Assembly: GCA_037444025.1 (NCBI GenBank)
Contig: JBBINE010000009.1
Coordinates: forward strand, 1 to 32,676
DNA: 32,676 nucleotides
Direction: 5' to 3'
Source: JBBINE01 sp037444025
GTDB lineage: Bacteria > Patescibacteriota > Minisyncoccia > UBA6257 > HR35
The notes beneath the pieces were generated by a model. That model was not told where the DNA came from. It saw nothing but the letters and a program-made list of their open reading frames with translations, and made no database searches. The translations under genes were made by a program, and so were the position numbers. Shown here in pieces: positions 1 to 10,000 of this stretch. Position 1 is the stretch's first letter, and every line of letters starts with the position of its first letter.

Positions 1-54
1 ATCCAGGACAATCAGTGACAATTAGTTTAAAGACAAGGAAAGTAAGGTGAGAGA
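1..54. repeat. Left terminal inverted repeat, 54 bp
   Basis: The first 54 bases are the exact reverse complement of the last 54 (32623-32676); identity stops at base 55. The repeat contains two near-identical 10-mers in tandem, GACAATCAGT (7-16) and GACAATTAGT (17-26). It also contains the ribosome binding site of dtd and ends one base before the dtd ATG. Perfect identity exactly at both scaffold ends fits assembly breakage at a dispersed repeat or a shared assembly k-mer at least as well as a biological terminus. Confidence 0.9.
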
Positions 55-55
55 G

Positions 56-490
56 ATGAGATTACTGATCCAAAGAGTTAAAGATTTAGAAATAGGAAAT
101 TTTAAGAGTGATAAAGTTACTCTTTTAATTTTTGTAGCTATTGAAAAAGAAGATAAAAATAAAGATTTAAAAAATATTGTAGAATTTTTAGAAAATTTAG
201 AAGTTTTATCTGATCATATTTTTGTAGAAGAAAAGTTTACTAAAAAGATAAAAGAAGTTAAACCAGAAATTTTTTTGGTTTCCCAAATTACTTTATTAGC
301 TAATTTTTCTTCTTCTGGTAAAATAAATTTTGATAAAGCTATTTCTTTTTTGGAAGGAGAAAAAATTTTTAATAATTTTTATCAAGAATTAAAGAATAAA
401 GGATATATAGTTCATTGCACTTCTTTTGGTTCTTATTTAGAGATAAAATCTACTAATATCGGGCCAACAAATTTTTTACTTATTATATAA
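56..490 (+). CDS. dtd: D-aminoacyl-tRNA deacylase (Dtd)
   Basis: A 144-residue protein, the usual size for Dtd, a cytoplasmic homodimer that hydrolyses D-amino acids (and mischarged Gly) from tRNA. The start MRLLIQRVKD matches the family start 'MRxxIQRV', so I use ATG 56 rather than GTG 47. AAGGTG about six bases upstream can serve as ribosome binding site. The catalytic SQxTL motif is present as SQITLL (about residue 78), and the C-terminal Gly-Pro motif as NIGPTN, where most homologs have NxGPVT. The usual KGxRPxF stretch is degenerate (SGKINF). The gene leads a chain with the small membrane protein and thrS. Family assignment is firm; retention of full activity is not certain. Confidence 0.9.
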   Translation: MRLLIQRVKDLEIGNFKSDKVTLLIFVAIEKEDKNKDLKNIVEFLENLEVLSDHIFVEEKFTKKIKEVKPEIFLVSQITLLANFSSSGKINFDKAISFLEGEKIFNNFYQELKNKGYIVHCTSFGSYLEIKSTNIGPTNFLLII

Positions 491-498
491 TTTAATTA

Positions 499-699
499 AT
501 GCTATATTTTTTATTAGGCTTCTTCATACATGATTTTATTAGTTCGTTGATATTGTTTTTTAAGAAAGAATTTATTTATCTGATAGATAGAAGATTGAAT
601 TATATAATTTTAGTTTTTGATTTGATTGTTATAATTTATATTATTTTTTTATTAAAGAAAAATGAAGAAAAACAAAGAGACCAAATTGAAAAACATTAG
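499..699 (+). CDS. Small membrane protein between dtd and thrS
   Basis: A 66-residue reading frame starting with ATG eight bases after dtd. It contains two strongly hydrophobic segments (about residues 1-21 and 33-52) separated by a charged stretch, and ends with a basic and acidic tail. The last 38 bases overlap the start of thrS in another frame. I recognise no family. Hydrophobic reading frames arise easily in T-rich DNA, so this could be spurious, but its position in the dtd-thrS chain and its two clean membrane segments make a real small membrane protein plausible. No strong Shine-Dalgarno sequence is visible. Confidence 0.45.
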   Translation: MLYFLLGFFIHDFISSLILFFKKEFIYLIDRRLNYIILVFDLIVIIYIIFLLKKNEEKQRDQIEKH

Positions 700-2491
700 A
701 CATTCCCTAGCTCATCTTCTAGCTAAAGCAGCAATAAAAATAGATCCTGAAGTTAAACTAGGAATAGGTCCTGTAATAGAAAATGGTTTTTATTATGATT
801 TTTTATTTTCTAAAAAAATATCAGAAGAAAAGTTGCCAATTATAGAAAATTACATTAAAGAAGACATTAAAGAGAACTTAAGTTTTAAAGGTGAAAAAAT
901 TTCTATTTTGGAGGCAAAAAGAATTTTTAAAAATCAACCTTTTAAATTAGAGCTTATTAGAGATTTAGAAAAATACGGAAGTACCAATTTTGATGATATT
1001 GAAATAAATATAAAACAAGGCAAAAGCAAGAAGAAAAAGAAAATAGATTATGTTACCGTTTATCGTACCGGTGATTTTATAGATCTTTGTCGCGGAGGTC
1101 ACATAAAAAATACTTCAGAAATAAACCCTAATGCTTTTAAATTAACGAAAATTGCTGGAGCTTACTGGAGAGGTTCAGAAAAAAATCCTATGCTTACCAG
1201 GATTTATGGAGTTGCTTTTGAAACAGAAAAAGAATTAAATGACTATTTAGAAAAATTACAATTGGCAGAAAAATATAATCATCGTATTTTGGGAGAAAAA
1301 CTAAAAATTTTTTTAATTTCAGAAGAGGTAGGCAAAGGCTTTCCTTTGCTTCTTCCCAAGGGAGAAACAATAAAGAATATTTTAATAAACTATCTTCGAG
1401 ACAAAGAAGAAAGAAAAGGATATTTATATGTATCAACTCCTCATTTAGCTTCGTCAAGATTGTATCAAAAAAGTGGACATCTTAATTACTATAGTGAAAA
1501 TATGTTTAGAGTTACCGATCCCGAAGGTGAAGAATATTTTGTCAAACCGATGAATTGCCCCCATCATCATATGATTTATCAATATTTAGTTAGAAGTTAC
1601 AGAGATTTACCTTTAAAATTAGCAGAACCAGGTTCTGTTTATCGTTTTGAAAAATCCGGGGAAACCTATGGTTTAATGAGAGTCAGAGGTCCAATTACCC
1701 AAAATGATGCTCATATTTATACTGATCAGAAAAATTTGGAAAAAGAATTTGAAGAGGTAATAGATTTATTTTTGGAGGTATTTACAGAAATAAAAATTTT
1801 TAAGAATTATTGGTTCAGATTATCACTCCCTGATTTTACAGGTAAAAACAGAGAAAAATTCGGCGGCGAGATAAAAGTTTGGCAATGGGCAAGTAAAGCT
1901 ATCAATCAGGTAGTAAAAAATAAAGGTTTAGATTTAGTTCAGGGAGTAGGAGAAGCTGCTTTTTATGGACCCAAGCTTGATATCCAAATCAAGAATATTT
2001 ATGGGAGAGAAGAAACCTTAGCTACAATTCAGGTTGATATTTTAGTCCCACAAAAAATGAACTTGTTTTATATAGATAGTCAAAACAAGTATAAAAATCC
2101 TATAGTAATTCATCGAGCAATTATTGGTTCTTATGAAAGGTTTATAGGTTTTGTGTTAGAAACGACTTATGGAGATTTGCCTTTGTGGTTATCACCAATT
2201 CAAGGAGTAATTCTTCCTGTAAAAGAAAAAAATGAAAATTACGCATTTAAAAATTTAAAAGTTCTAAGAGAAAATAAACTTAGAGTTGAACTATGGAATA
2301 GCGAAGATACTCTTTCTAAAAGAATTTTAAAAGCTGAAAGTGAGAAAATACCTTTAATTTTAATTGTAGGTGATAGAGAAGAAAAAAATAAAACCCTATC
2401 TTTAAGAGTAAGGAAAAAAGGGGATTTAGGAGAAAGAGACCTTGCTTATATTGTTAAATTTATTTATGAGGAAACTTCCAAATTTAATTAA
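662..2491 (+). CDS. thrS: Threonyl-tRNA synthetase, TGS-less
   Basis: A 609-residue class II synthetase that charges tRNA-Thr in the cytoplasm. It starts directly in the editing (SAD) domain: HSLAHLLAKA gives the HxxxH pair and DLCRGGH the later Cys/His residues. The N-terminal TGS domain of typical bacterial ThrRS is missing. Catalytic features follow: the zinc Cys in MNCPHHHM (about residue 300), the zinc His in DAHIY and in VIHRAIIGS, motif 2 (YRFEKSGETYGLMRVRG) and motif 3 (GSYERFIGFVLE). The usual FTQDDAHI reads ITQNDAHI. The C-terminal anticodon-binding domain (about 510-600) is present. ATG 662 lies inside the preceding small gene, and the next gene starts inside the thrS 3' end. Confidence 0.97.
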   Translation: MKKNKETKLKNIRHSLAHLLAKAAIKIDPEVKLGIGPVIENGFYYDFLFSKKISEEKLPIIENYIKEDIKENLSFKGEKISILEAKRIFKNQPFKLELIRDLEKYGSTNFDDIEINIKQGKSKKKKKIDYVTVYRTGDFIDLCRGGHIKNTSEINPNAFKLTKIAGAYWRGSEKNPMLTRIYGVAFETEKELNDYLEKLQLAEKYNHRILGEKLKIFLISEEVGKGFPLLLPKGETIKNILINYLRDKEERKGYLYVSTPHLASSRLYQKSGHLNYYSENMFRVTDPEGEEYFVKPMNCPHHHMIYQYLVRSYRDLPLKLAEPGSVYRFEKSGETYGLMRVRGPITQNDAHIYTDQKNLEKEFEEVIDLFLEVFTEIKIFKNYWFRLSLPDFTGKNREKFGGEIKVWQWASKAINQVVKNKGLDLVQGVGEAAFYGPKLDIQIKNIYGREETLATIQVDILVPQKMNLFYIDSQNKYKNPIVIHRAIIGSYERFIGFVLETTYGDLPLWLSPIQGVILPVKEKNENYAFKNLKVLRENKLRVELWNSEDTLSKRILKAESEKIPLILIVGDREEKNKTLSLRVRKKGDLGERDLAYIVKFIYEETSKFN

Positions 2492-3743
2492 ATTCTTTCT
2501 TATAATTTTAGATTTTTTTCTTTTTTTCTTATCCTTGGTTTTTGTTTTATTTTTGCGCTATGGAAATGATTTTTTACTAGAATTTGGAAATCACTTTTTT
2601 GCATTTTTTGTTTTATCATTTTTTGCCATTCTGATTTTATTTTCTTTTTCCTGGTATGATTTTTATTTAATAAATTTAAAAAACATATTTATAAAAATTT
2701 TAAATTTTTTTATTGTTTTTCTAATTTTTGGAGCTTTCTACTTCTATTTTTCTCAAGTTTTTTTTTCTATCTCTCCTAAAACTAATTTTCTTTTGTTTAA
2801 CTTAATTTTTTGCTTTATGTTGATTTTGATTAGAATTGTTTTACTGAGATTAATAAGAAAAAAGCCTATTTTTGTATATTTCTTAGGTGAAGATAAGCTA
2901 AAAATAAAACTAGAAGAGGATCTTAAAAGTACTTCTTTTTTTGCATTTAAAGGAATATTTGATGAAAAAAAAGCAGAGGATAGGTTATTCTTAGTTATTT
3001 CTCCTAATTACCATTTAGGTTATCATTTTATTGACTATTTTAAAAAGTCTGAAAAAAATTTTGCTATTTTTGATTTTATTTCCTTTTACGAAAAATTTTT
3101 TGGGAGAATTCCTTTGGAAGCACTAAGCACGGAGATAATTATTAAGGATTTTATTTCTTCAGAAATTAAAATATACTCATTTATCAAAAGGAGTTTAGAT
3201 TTTTTAATTGCTCTAATAGTTTTTGTTTTTATTTTTCTTCCTCTCTTTCCTCTAATTTCTTTTTTAATTTATATCAATTCTCCCGGCCCTATTTTTTTTA
3301 TTCAAGAAAGAATTGGTTACCATGGAAAGTTGTTTAAATTGATAAAATTTAGAACTATGCATATGTCTAATGATTACGGCAACAAATGGGCTGTAGGAGA
3401 AGAATCTCACAGAATATTTTTAGTTGGAAAAATTTTAAGAAAAACACATCTAGACGAATTGCCTCAAATTTTTAATATCATTAAAGGAGAGATTTCTTTT
3501 GTTGGACCACGACCGGAACAGCCCCTCATTTCTGCTCAATTAGAAAAAGAAATTAATTATTATGATTTAAGATACTTGGTATTACCTGGAATTACAGGTT
3601 GGGCTCAAGTGAACTATAAATATCCAGAAAATATCGACGAAACTAAAATTAAGCTGGAATACGATCTTTATTATCTTAAAAATTCAAGTATTTTCCTAGA
3701 TTTTTTAATCATTATAAAAACAATTCAAAAATTAATTTTTTAA
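2466..3743 (+). CDS. Polyprenyl-phosphate sugar-1-phosphate transferase (WcaJ/PglC type)
   Basis: A 425-residue membrane enzyme of the bacterial sugar transferase family, which moves a sugar-1-phosphate from a nucleotide sugar to an undecaprenyl carrier at the cytoplasmic membrane, the first step of surface glycan assembly. The N-terminal half has about four hydrophobic segments and a degenerate nucleotide-binding-like region. The catalytic C-terminal half begins with a membrane hairpin and shows SPGPIFFIQERIGYHGKLF, KFRTMHM, the acidic catalytic site around THLDELPQIFNI, SFVGPRPE and GITGWAQV. I use ATG 2466 (MRKLPNLIK), which overlaps thrS by 26 bases; a TTG at 2442 would add eight residues. 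The sugar is not predictable. No other glycan genes lie next to it. Confidence 0.92.
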   Translation: MRKLPNLIKFFLIILDFFLFFLSLVFVLFLRYGNDFLLEFGNHFFAFFVLSFFAILILFSFSWYDFYLINLKNIFIKILNFFIVFLIFGAFYFYFSQVFFSISPKTNFLLFNLIFCFMLILIRIVLLRLIRKKPIFVYFLGEDKLKIKLEEDLKSTSFFAFKGIFDEKKAEDRLFLVISPNYHLGYHFIDYFKKSEKNFAIFDFISFYEKFFGRIPLEALSTEIIIKDFISSEIKIYSFIKRSLDFLIALIVFVFIFLPLFPLISFLIYINSPGPIFFIQERIGYHGKLFKLIKFRTMHMSNDYGNKWAVGEESHRIFLVGKILRKTHLDELPQIFNIIKGEISFVGPRPEQPLISAQLEKEINYYDLRYLVLPGITGWAQVNYKYPENIDETKIKLEYDLYYLKNSSIFLDFLIIIKTIQKLIF

Positions 3744-3753
3744 GACAAAATAC

Positions 3754-3783
3754 TTGACAAAACAAGATTTTTTATGATATACT
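3754..3783 (+). promoter_or_regulatory. Sigma70-type promoter for rpoB-rpoC-rpmA
   Basis: A consensus TTGACA at 3754-3759 is followed, after an 18-bp spacer, by TATACT at 3778-3783. Transcription should start near 3790, giving a leader of about 75 bases before rpoB. An AT-only 10-bp inverted repeat (3784-3806) sits at the predicted start site. Confidence 0.75.
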
Positions 3784-3836
3784 TTAAAAAATAAAATATT
3801 TTTTAATGTCAATTAAAAATTAAACTTTCCATTTTT

Positions 3837-3863
3837 TAAAAAAGCCGTGGGGCTGATTTTTTT
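3837..3863 (+). promoter_or_regulatory. Terminator-like hairpin abutting the rpoB start
   Basis: An A-run leads into AGCC-GTGG-GGCT (3843-3854), followed by GA and seven T (3857-3863), directly against the rpoB ATG. A short GC stem flanked by A and T tracts is the layout of an intrinsic terminator, here in the 5' leader. It could act as an attenuator, or could fold with the A and T runs to hide the start codon. No Shine-Dalgarno sequence is present upstream of the ATG. The stem is only four GC-rich pairs, so function is inferred. Confidence 0.5.
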
Positions 3864-6800
3864 ATGCTTTTAAAAAATTTTTCCAAATTTAATTTTTTAG
3901 AACCGCCCTATTTGTTGGAAGATGTCAATAATTCTTTTAAAAGATTTTTAAATGTAGGACTGGAAAGAGTTTTTAGGGAATATTTTCCTATTTATGATTA
4001 TTCTGAAAAAGAACTAAAACTTGATTTAATAAGCATTGAAATTGGAGAACCAAGAATTTCAGAGGAGGAGGCTAAATATCTAGGAATTAATTACGGCTTT
4101 CCTTTAAGGGTTAATCTCTCGCTAGAGAACTTTATTACTAAAGAAAAAAATTCCCAAAAAATATTTTTGGGTGAAATTCCTATTATTACTAAAAATGGTT
4201 CTTTTATCATTAATGGGATTGAGAGAGTTATTGTTAATCAGCTTCTTAAATCACCCGGAATTTATTTTGGCTACATTCTCTACGGGGAGAGTAAAAAGTT
4301 TGGAGCTAAAATACTTCCTTTTCAAGGTGCATGGTTAGAATTTCAGACTGAAGGTACTGACATTTTACAAGTAAGAATAGATAGAAGAAAAAAAGTGCCG
4401 GCAACTATTCTATTAAAAGCATTTGGTTTTGAAAATAACGAAGAAATTATTTCTGCTTTTAAAGATTATAAAGAAGATAAAGTTTTAATCAATACTTTAA
4501 AGAAAGATCCTACTAATGATAGAGAAGAAGCATTACTTGAGATTCATCGTAAATTAAAATCCTATGAACCTAATACTTATGATAATGCTATTTTTTACTT
4601 TGAAAGTACTTTTCTTAATAAATCAAGATATAATTTATCTTCCGTAGCTCGTTATCATATTAATAGAAGATTGAACCGAGTTTCCGAATCTATGGTTTTA
4701 GAAAAAGAAGATATTCTTTGCGTAATTGAGGAGATCTTAAAAATGAATAATGATTCCAAGGCAATGTCTGATGATGTCGATGCTTTATATAACAGAAGAG
4801 TAAGAGATGTAGGGGAATTACTGGAAAATCAAGCTAGAATTGGCATGGCTAGGATAAAGAAAGATATTCAAGATAGAATGAGCACTGTAGTTAAAACTCA
4901 AACTTTACTACCTTCTCAAGTTATTTATCCTAGAAAGTTTATTAACACCATTATAGAATTTTTCAATATTTCTCCGCTTTCTCAACTTCTTGATCAAACA
5001 AACCCACTTTCTGAAATAGAAACAAAAAGAAAAATTACTGCTGGTGGTCCAGGAGGCTTGACCAAAGAAAGAGCTACTCTGGAAGCAAGGGATGTTCACC
5101 CAACTCATTATGGTAAAATTTGCCCCATTCAAACACCATATGAAGGACAAGGCGTTGGCATTTCTTTAAACAAAGCTCTTTATGCTCGTAGAAATGATTA
5201 TGGCTTTCTTGAAACTTGCTATTTTAGAGTAAAAAACGGAAAGATAACTAATGAGATGGTTTATTTATCAGCTCTCGAGGAGCAGAAAGAAATAATTGCT
5301 AGTGGTTGCGTTAAGGTTGATAGTAAAGGTAATATTTTAGATAAGATAGTTGAAGCTAGAGTAGAAGGTAAACCTCAGTTAGTAAACAGAGAAGAAGTTA
5401 CTTTAATTGACGTTTCTCCTTTTCAAATTTTTTCTCTTTCAACTTCTCTCATTCCTTTTGTAAATCATGATGATGCTAATAGAGCTCAAATGGGTACTAA
5501 TATGCAGAAACAAGCTTTGCCTTTGATAAAGCCCGATGTTCCTTTGGTTGGTACCGGTTTAGAAGAAAAAGCAGCTAGAGAGTCAGGTTTAATTTTAATT
5601 GCTGAGGAAGATGGTACCGTTGTTGATATTGATGCCGATCATATTACTTTAGAAATCAAAACCGAAAAAGGCAAGAAAAAAAAGACATATTATCTGAGAA
5701 AATTTGAAAGAACATCTAAGTTCACTTGTTATAATCAAAAGCCAATAGTTAAATTAGGTCAAAAAGTAAAGAAAGGAGATATTTTAACCGATGGACCCTC
5801 AATAAAAGATGGTTCTTTAGCTTTGGGACAAAATTTATTAGTTGGATTTCTTCCTTGGTATGGTTATAACTATGATGATGCTATTGTTATTTCTGAAAGA
5901 CTTTTAAAAGATGATATTTTTTCATCTATTTACTTAGAAGAATTTTCAGTAGATGTAAGAATTACAAGGCTAGGCCAGGAAGTAACTACCAATGATATTC
6001 CAGGAGTTATTGAAGCTAAACTTAGAAATTTGGATATTGATGGTTTTGTAAGAATAGGTAGTTATGTTGGTCCAGGAGATATTTTAGTAGGAAAAATTTC
6101 TCCTAAAAAAGAAACAGAATTAACAGCAGAAGAAAAACTTCTTAAAGCTATTTTTGGAGAAATAGTAGAAGATGTCAAAGATTCTTCATTGTATCTTGAG
6201 GCCGGTAAAGAGGGAAGAGTTGTTAAGATTAGAGTTTTAGACAGAAACAAAGGTGAGGTTACAGAATCCGGAGTTCTTAAAAGAATTTTTGTTGAAATTG
6301 CTAAAGTTAGGAAAATTCAAGTAGGAGATAAGTTAGCTAATAGACATGGAAATAAAGGAGTTATTTCTATTATAGTTCCTGAAGAAGATATGCCATTTTT
6401 ACCAGATGGACGTCGTCTTGATGTAGTGTTAAACACCATGGGGGTTATTTCAAGAATGAACGTTGGTCAAATATTAGAAACATATTTGGGAGCCTCTGCC
6501 CATAAGTTAGGATACAGAGCTATTATTCCACCATTTTCAGGATTAACCCCAGAAGAAGTTAAAGAAGAACTTAAGAAAGCTGGACTTCCAGAAGATGGAA
6601 AGACAATTCTTTACGATGGAAAAACAGGAGAAAAATTATCTCAAAAAGTAGTTGTTGGTTATATGATGCTTATGAAACTTAATCATATGGTTGAAGATAA
6701 AATTCATGCTCGTTCTACAGGACCATATTCCTTAATTACTCAGCAACCGTTGGGAGGAAGAGCAAAATTTGGAGGACAAAGAGTTGGAGAAATGGAAATG

Positions 6801-7094
6801 TGGGCACTAGAAGCTCATTCTGCTATAGAGATTTTGCAAGAAATGTTAACTATTAAATCTGATGATGTCAGAGGAAGAAATATGACTTATGAAAAGATTA
6901 TTAAGGGTGAAGAAATCGATTTTGTTCCTAATTCTAATATTTTTAATGTTTTAATTAGTGAGCTCAGAGCCTTAGGATTGAATGTAGAAATTCATTATCG
7001 TCAAGAAGAAGATAAAGGAGAAGTTCCTTCTGTTTTAGAAACGGTCGAAGTTGAACGACCTGAACAAAAAGAATTACCTAAGAGAAATGAATAA
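3864..7094 (+). CDS. rpoB: DNA-directed RNA polymerase subunit beta
   Basis: A 1,076-residue beta subunit of core RNA polymerase, shorter than the E. coli protein (1,342) as expected without lineage-specific insertions. Diagnostic stretches include the rifampicin region LSQLLDQTNPLSEI through GGPGGLTKERATLEARDVHP, NHDDANRAQMGTNMQKQALP, and the active-site QVGDKLANRHGNKGV. The C-terminus carries GGRAKFGGQRVGEMEMWALE, the clamp contact with beta prime. Aligned by eye to E. coli numbering, the rifampicin pocket has Thr at 526 and 531 and Gly at 533, and the second cluster reads TPYEGQGVGI instead of TPEGPNIGL, one residue longer. The gene is transcribed from 3754-3783 and overlaps rpoC by eight bases. 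Confidence 0.98.
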   Translation: MLLKNFSKFNFLEPPYLLEDVNNSFKRFLNVGLERVFREYFPIYDYSEKELKLDLISIEIGEPRISEEEAKYLGINYGFPLRVNLSLENFITKEKNSQKIFLGEIPIITKNGSFIINGIERVIVNQLLKSPGIYFGYILYGESKKFGAKILPFQGAWLEFQTEGTDILQVRIDRRKKVPATILLKAFGFENNEEIISAFKDYKEDKVLINTLKKDPTNDREEALLEIHRKLKSYEPNTYDNAIFYFESTFLNKSRYNLSSVARYHINRRLNRVSESMVLEKEDILCVIEEILKMNNDSKAMSDDVDALYNRRVRDVGELLENQARIGMARIKKDIQDRMSTVVKTQTLLPSQVIYPRKFINTIIEFFNISPLSQLLDQTNPLSEIETKRKITAGGPGGLTKERATLEARDVHPTHYGKICPIQTPYEGQGVGISLNKALYARRNDYGFLETCYFRVKNGKITNEMVYLSALEEQKEIIASGCVKVDSKGNILDKIVEARVEGKPQLVNREEVTLIDVSPFQIFSLSTSLIPFVNHDDANRAQMGTNMQKQALPLIKPDVPLVGTGLEEKAARESGLILIAEEDGTVVDIDADHITLEIKTEKGKKKKTYYLRKFERTSKFTCYNQKPIVKLGQKVKKGDILTDGPSIKDGSLALGQNLLVGFLPWYGYNYDDAIVISERLLKDDIFSSIYLEEFSVDVRITRLGQEVTTNDIPGVIEAKLRNLDIDGFVRIGSYVGPGDILVGKISPKKETELTAEEKLLKAIFGEIVEDVKDSSLYLEAGKEGRVVKIRVLDRNKGEVTESGVLKRIFVEIAKVRKIQVGDKLANRHGNKGVISIIVPEEDMPFLPDGRRLDVVLNTMGVISRMNVGQILETYLGASAHKLGYRAIIPPFSGLTPEEVKEELKKAGLPEDGKTILYDGKTGEKLSQKVVVGYMMLMKLNHMVEDKIHARSTGPYSLITQQPLGGRAKFGGQRVGEMEMWALEAHSAIEILQEMLTIKSDDVRGRNMTYEKIIKGEEIDFVPNSNIFNVLISELRALGLNVEIHYRQEEDKGEVPSVLETVEVERPEQKELPKRNE

Positions 7095-10000
7095 AAGAAA
7101 TTCTACAGAAGAAATAGAAAAGCTTGTTTTGAAATTAGCTTCTCCAGAAGATATTTTAAGATGGAGTCACGGAGAAGTTTTGCGTCCTGAAACTATTAAT
7201 TATAGGACGGGAAAGGCAGAGAGAACTGGTTTGTTTTCCGAGGTTATTTTTGGCCCAGTTAAAGATTATGAGTGTTCTTGTGGTAAATATAAAAAACCTC
7301 AGGTGAGAGGAATTGTTTGCGAAAGATGTGGCGTAGAGATTACACATTCTTCTGTTAGAAGAGAAAGGATGGGTCATATTACTTTAATTTCTCCATGTGT
7401 TCATATTTGGTTTTTAAGATCATACCCTTATCCTTTGAAATTGTTTTTAGATATACCTCTTTATCAGTTAGAAAAAGTTATTTATTATTCAGCTTATATT
7501 ATTACTCAGGTTAATGAGGAAGAAAAAGAAAGAATTCTTAAAGATATTGAAAAAGAATATAAACTTATTCTAGAAAGAGCTGAAAGTAAAGAAGATAAAA
7601 AACATAAATCGCTTATCTTTAATCAAATCAAGCAAGAATTAAAATCTATTCAAGTTAGAAAGGTTTTATCAGATACAGAATACTTTTATCTTTCTAAAAA
7701 ATACCCCAATACTTTTGATGTGGGAATTGGTTCTGAACCTATAAGGAGATTTTTAGAAGAAATTGATCTTGAATCTTTAAAGAAGGAAACAGAAAAAAAA
7801 TTGCTAAAAACTTCATCTTCGGTAGAAAAAAAACATCTATCTCTTAAATTAAGATTTATTAATGCCTTTATAAAAAATAATCGTAGACCGGAATGGATGA
7901 TTCTTACTGTTTTACCCGTTTTACCGCCTGATTTACGTCCAATAATCCAACTTGAGGGAGGTAAATATACTTCTTCTGATTTAAATGATCTTTATCGAAA
8001 AGTTATTAATAGAAATAATCGTCTTAAAAAGCTTTTAGAATTGAAAACACCTGAGATAATATTAAGAAATGAAAAAAGAATGCTACAAGAAGCTGTTGAT
8101 TCGTTGTTGGATATTAATATGAGGAAAGAAAAAATAGTTGCTAGGAAAAAACCAATAAAATCTTTATCTGATTCTCTTAAAGGAAAAGAAGGAAGATTTA
8201 GACAGAATTTGTTAGGTAAAAGAGTCGATTTTTCTGGAAGATCGGTAATTACTATTGGTCCTGAACTAAGAATTAATGAATGTGGTTTGCCCAAAAAGAT
8301 TGCTTTTGAACTTTTTAAACCATTTATTATTCATGAACTCTTAAAAGAAGAAAAAGCTCAGACAACAAAGCACGCTCAGTATTTAATTGAAATTCAAGAC
8401 TCCGATGCTCTGGCTGCTTTGGAAAATGTTGTTAAAGATAGATTTGTTCTCTTAAACCGAGCTCCTACATTACATAAATTAGGTATTTTAGCCTTTAAGC
8501 CTATTCTTATTGAGGGGTTGTCTATCAAGATCCCTCCCTTAGTTTGTGATGGATATAATGCAGATTTTGACGGAGATCAGATGGGTGTATTTTTACCTTT
8601 ATCGAAAGAAGCTCAAAGAGAAGCAAAGGAAATAATGAATGCTGCTAGGAATTTGCTTAAACCTGCTACTGGAGAACCTATTGCCAGACCACAAAAAGAT
8701 ATCTTAACTGGACTTTATTTTATTACTTATTTAAAAGATAGCACAGAAGAATCAGATCAAAAAATTAGAAAAGTTAATGATGAAAATGAAGCTCTTTATC
8801 TTTATTCTCAGGGTATTATTGCTTTACAGGAAAAAATTCTTGTTAAAGAAATTAAAAATGAAAAAAATGTTATTACCTCAGTGGGAAGAATTATCTTTAA
8901 TAGAACCTTACCGTTAGATTTTAGATTTGTTAACGAAACTATTGATAAGAAAACTTTATCTAAAATAATCTCAGAAACTCTTTCTAAATATGAATTAGAA
9001 AGAGTAGCTATTATTTTAGATAATATGAAAGAAGTTGGTTTTAGGTATGTTACCTATCTTGGTCTTACCATAGGATTAGATGATTTAATTAAACCTAAGA
9101 ACTTAGAAAAAATCGTAGAAGAATCACTTTCAAAACAAGAGGAAATTTTAAATGCTTATGAGAATGGTTGGATCAGTGATACTGAAAAAGAAAATCAGTT
9201 AAGAGAAATTTGGGCTCTTGCTCTGAAGAATTTGGAGGATGAATTAAAAAAGGAAACTGATCCTTTAAGTAATTTAAGATTGATGATCGATTCAGGTGGT
9301 AGAGGAAGTTATTCACAGTTACTTCAAATGACTGCTCTTAAAGGATTGGTTTCTAATCCTAAGGGTGAGGTTATAGAGCTTCCTATTACTACTTCTTATA
9401 AATCAGGTTTTAGTCCTCTGGGATACTTTATTAGCACTCACGGAGCAAGAAAAGGAGCTTCCGATAAAGCCTTGAAGACTCCGAGATCTGGTTATTTAAC
9501 AAGAAGATTAGTTGATGCTTTACACGATATTATAATAAAGGAAACAGATTGCGGAGATGAAACTGGGATAATTATTCGCCGAAATGAACTTAAAGAGAGT
9601 GGTGATTCTTTTAGCGATGTAATTTATTCTCGTGTTTCCTTAGAAGATATTAAAGATAAAAATGGAAATTTTCTTATTAAAAAAGGAGAATTTATTACCA
9701 AAGAAATAGCTAAAAAAATTGGTGATTTAGGCATTGAGCAAGTAAGAGTTCGTTCTCCTTTTACTTGTAAGACTTTTGGTGGTATATGTCAAAAATGTTT
9801 TGGTTTAGATTTAGCCGTAGATCAACCAATTAAACTAGGTGAAGCTATCGGTATTATTACTGCTCAATCAATTGGAGAGCCAGGAACCCAGCTTACCATG
9901 AGAACATTTCACTATGGTGGTGTTATTACTGCTAGTGATATTACAAGAGGTTTGCCTAGAGTAGAAGAAATTTTAGAAGCTAGGGCTCCTAAAGTAGAAA

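Noticed and set aside
1..54. Ends of a transposon or insertion sequence
   Set aside because: The span between the inverted repeats holds over 32 kb of housekeeping genes and no transposase.
1194..1457. Antisense open frame inside thrS
   Set aside because: Lies fully within a well-conserved synthetase gene and has low-complexity Leu/Phe composition typical of the complement of A-rich coding DNA.
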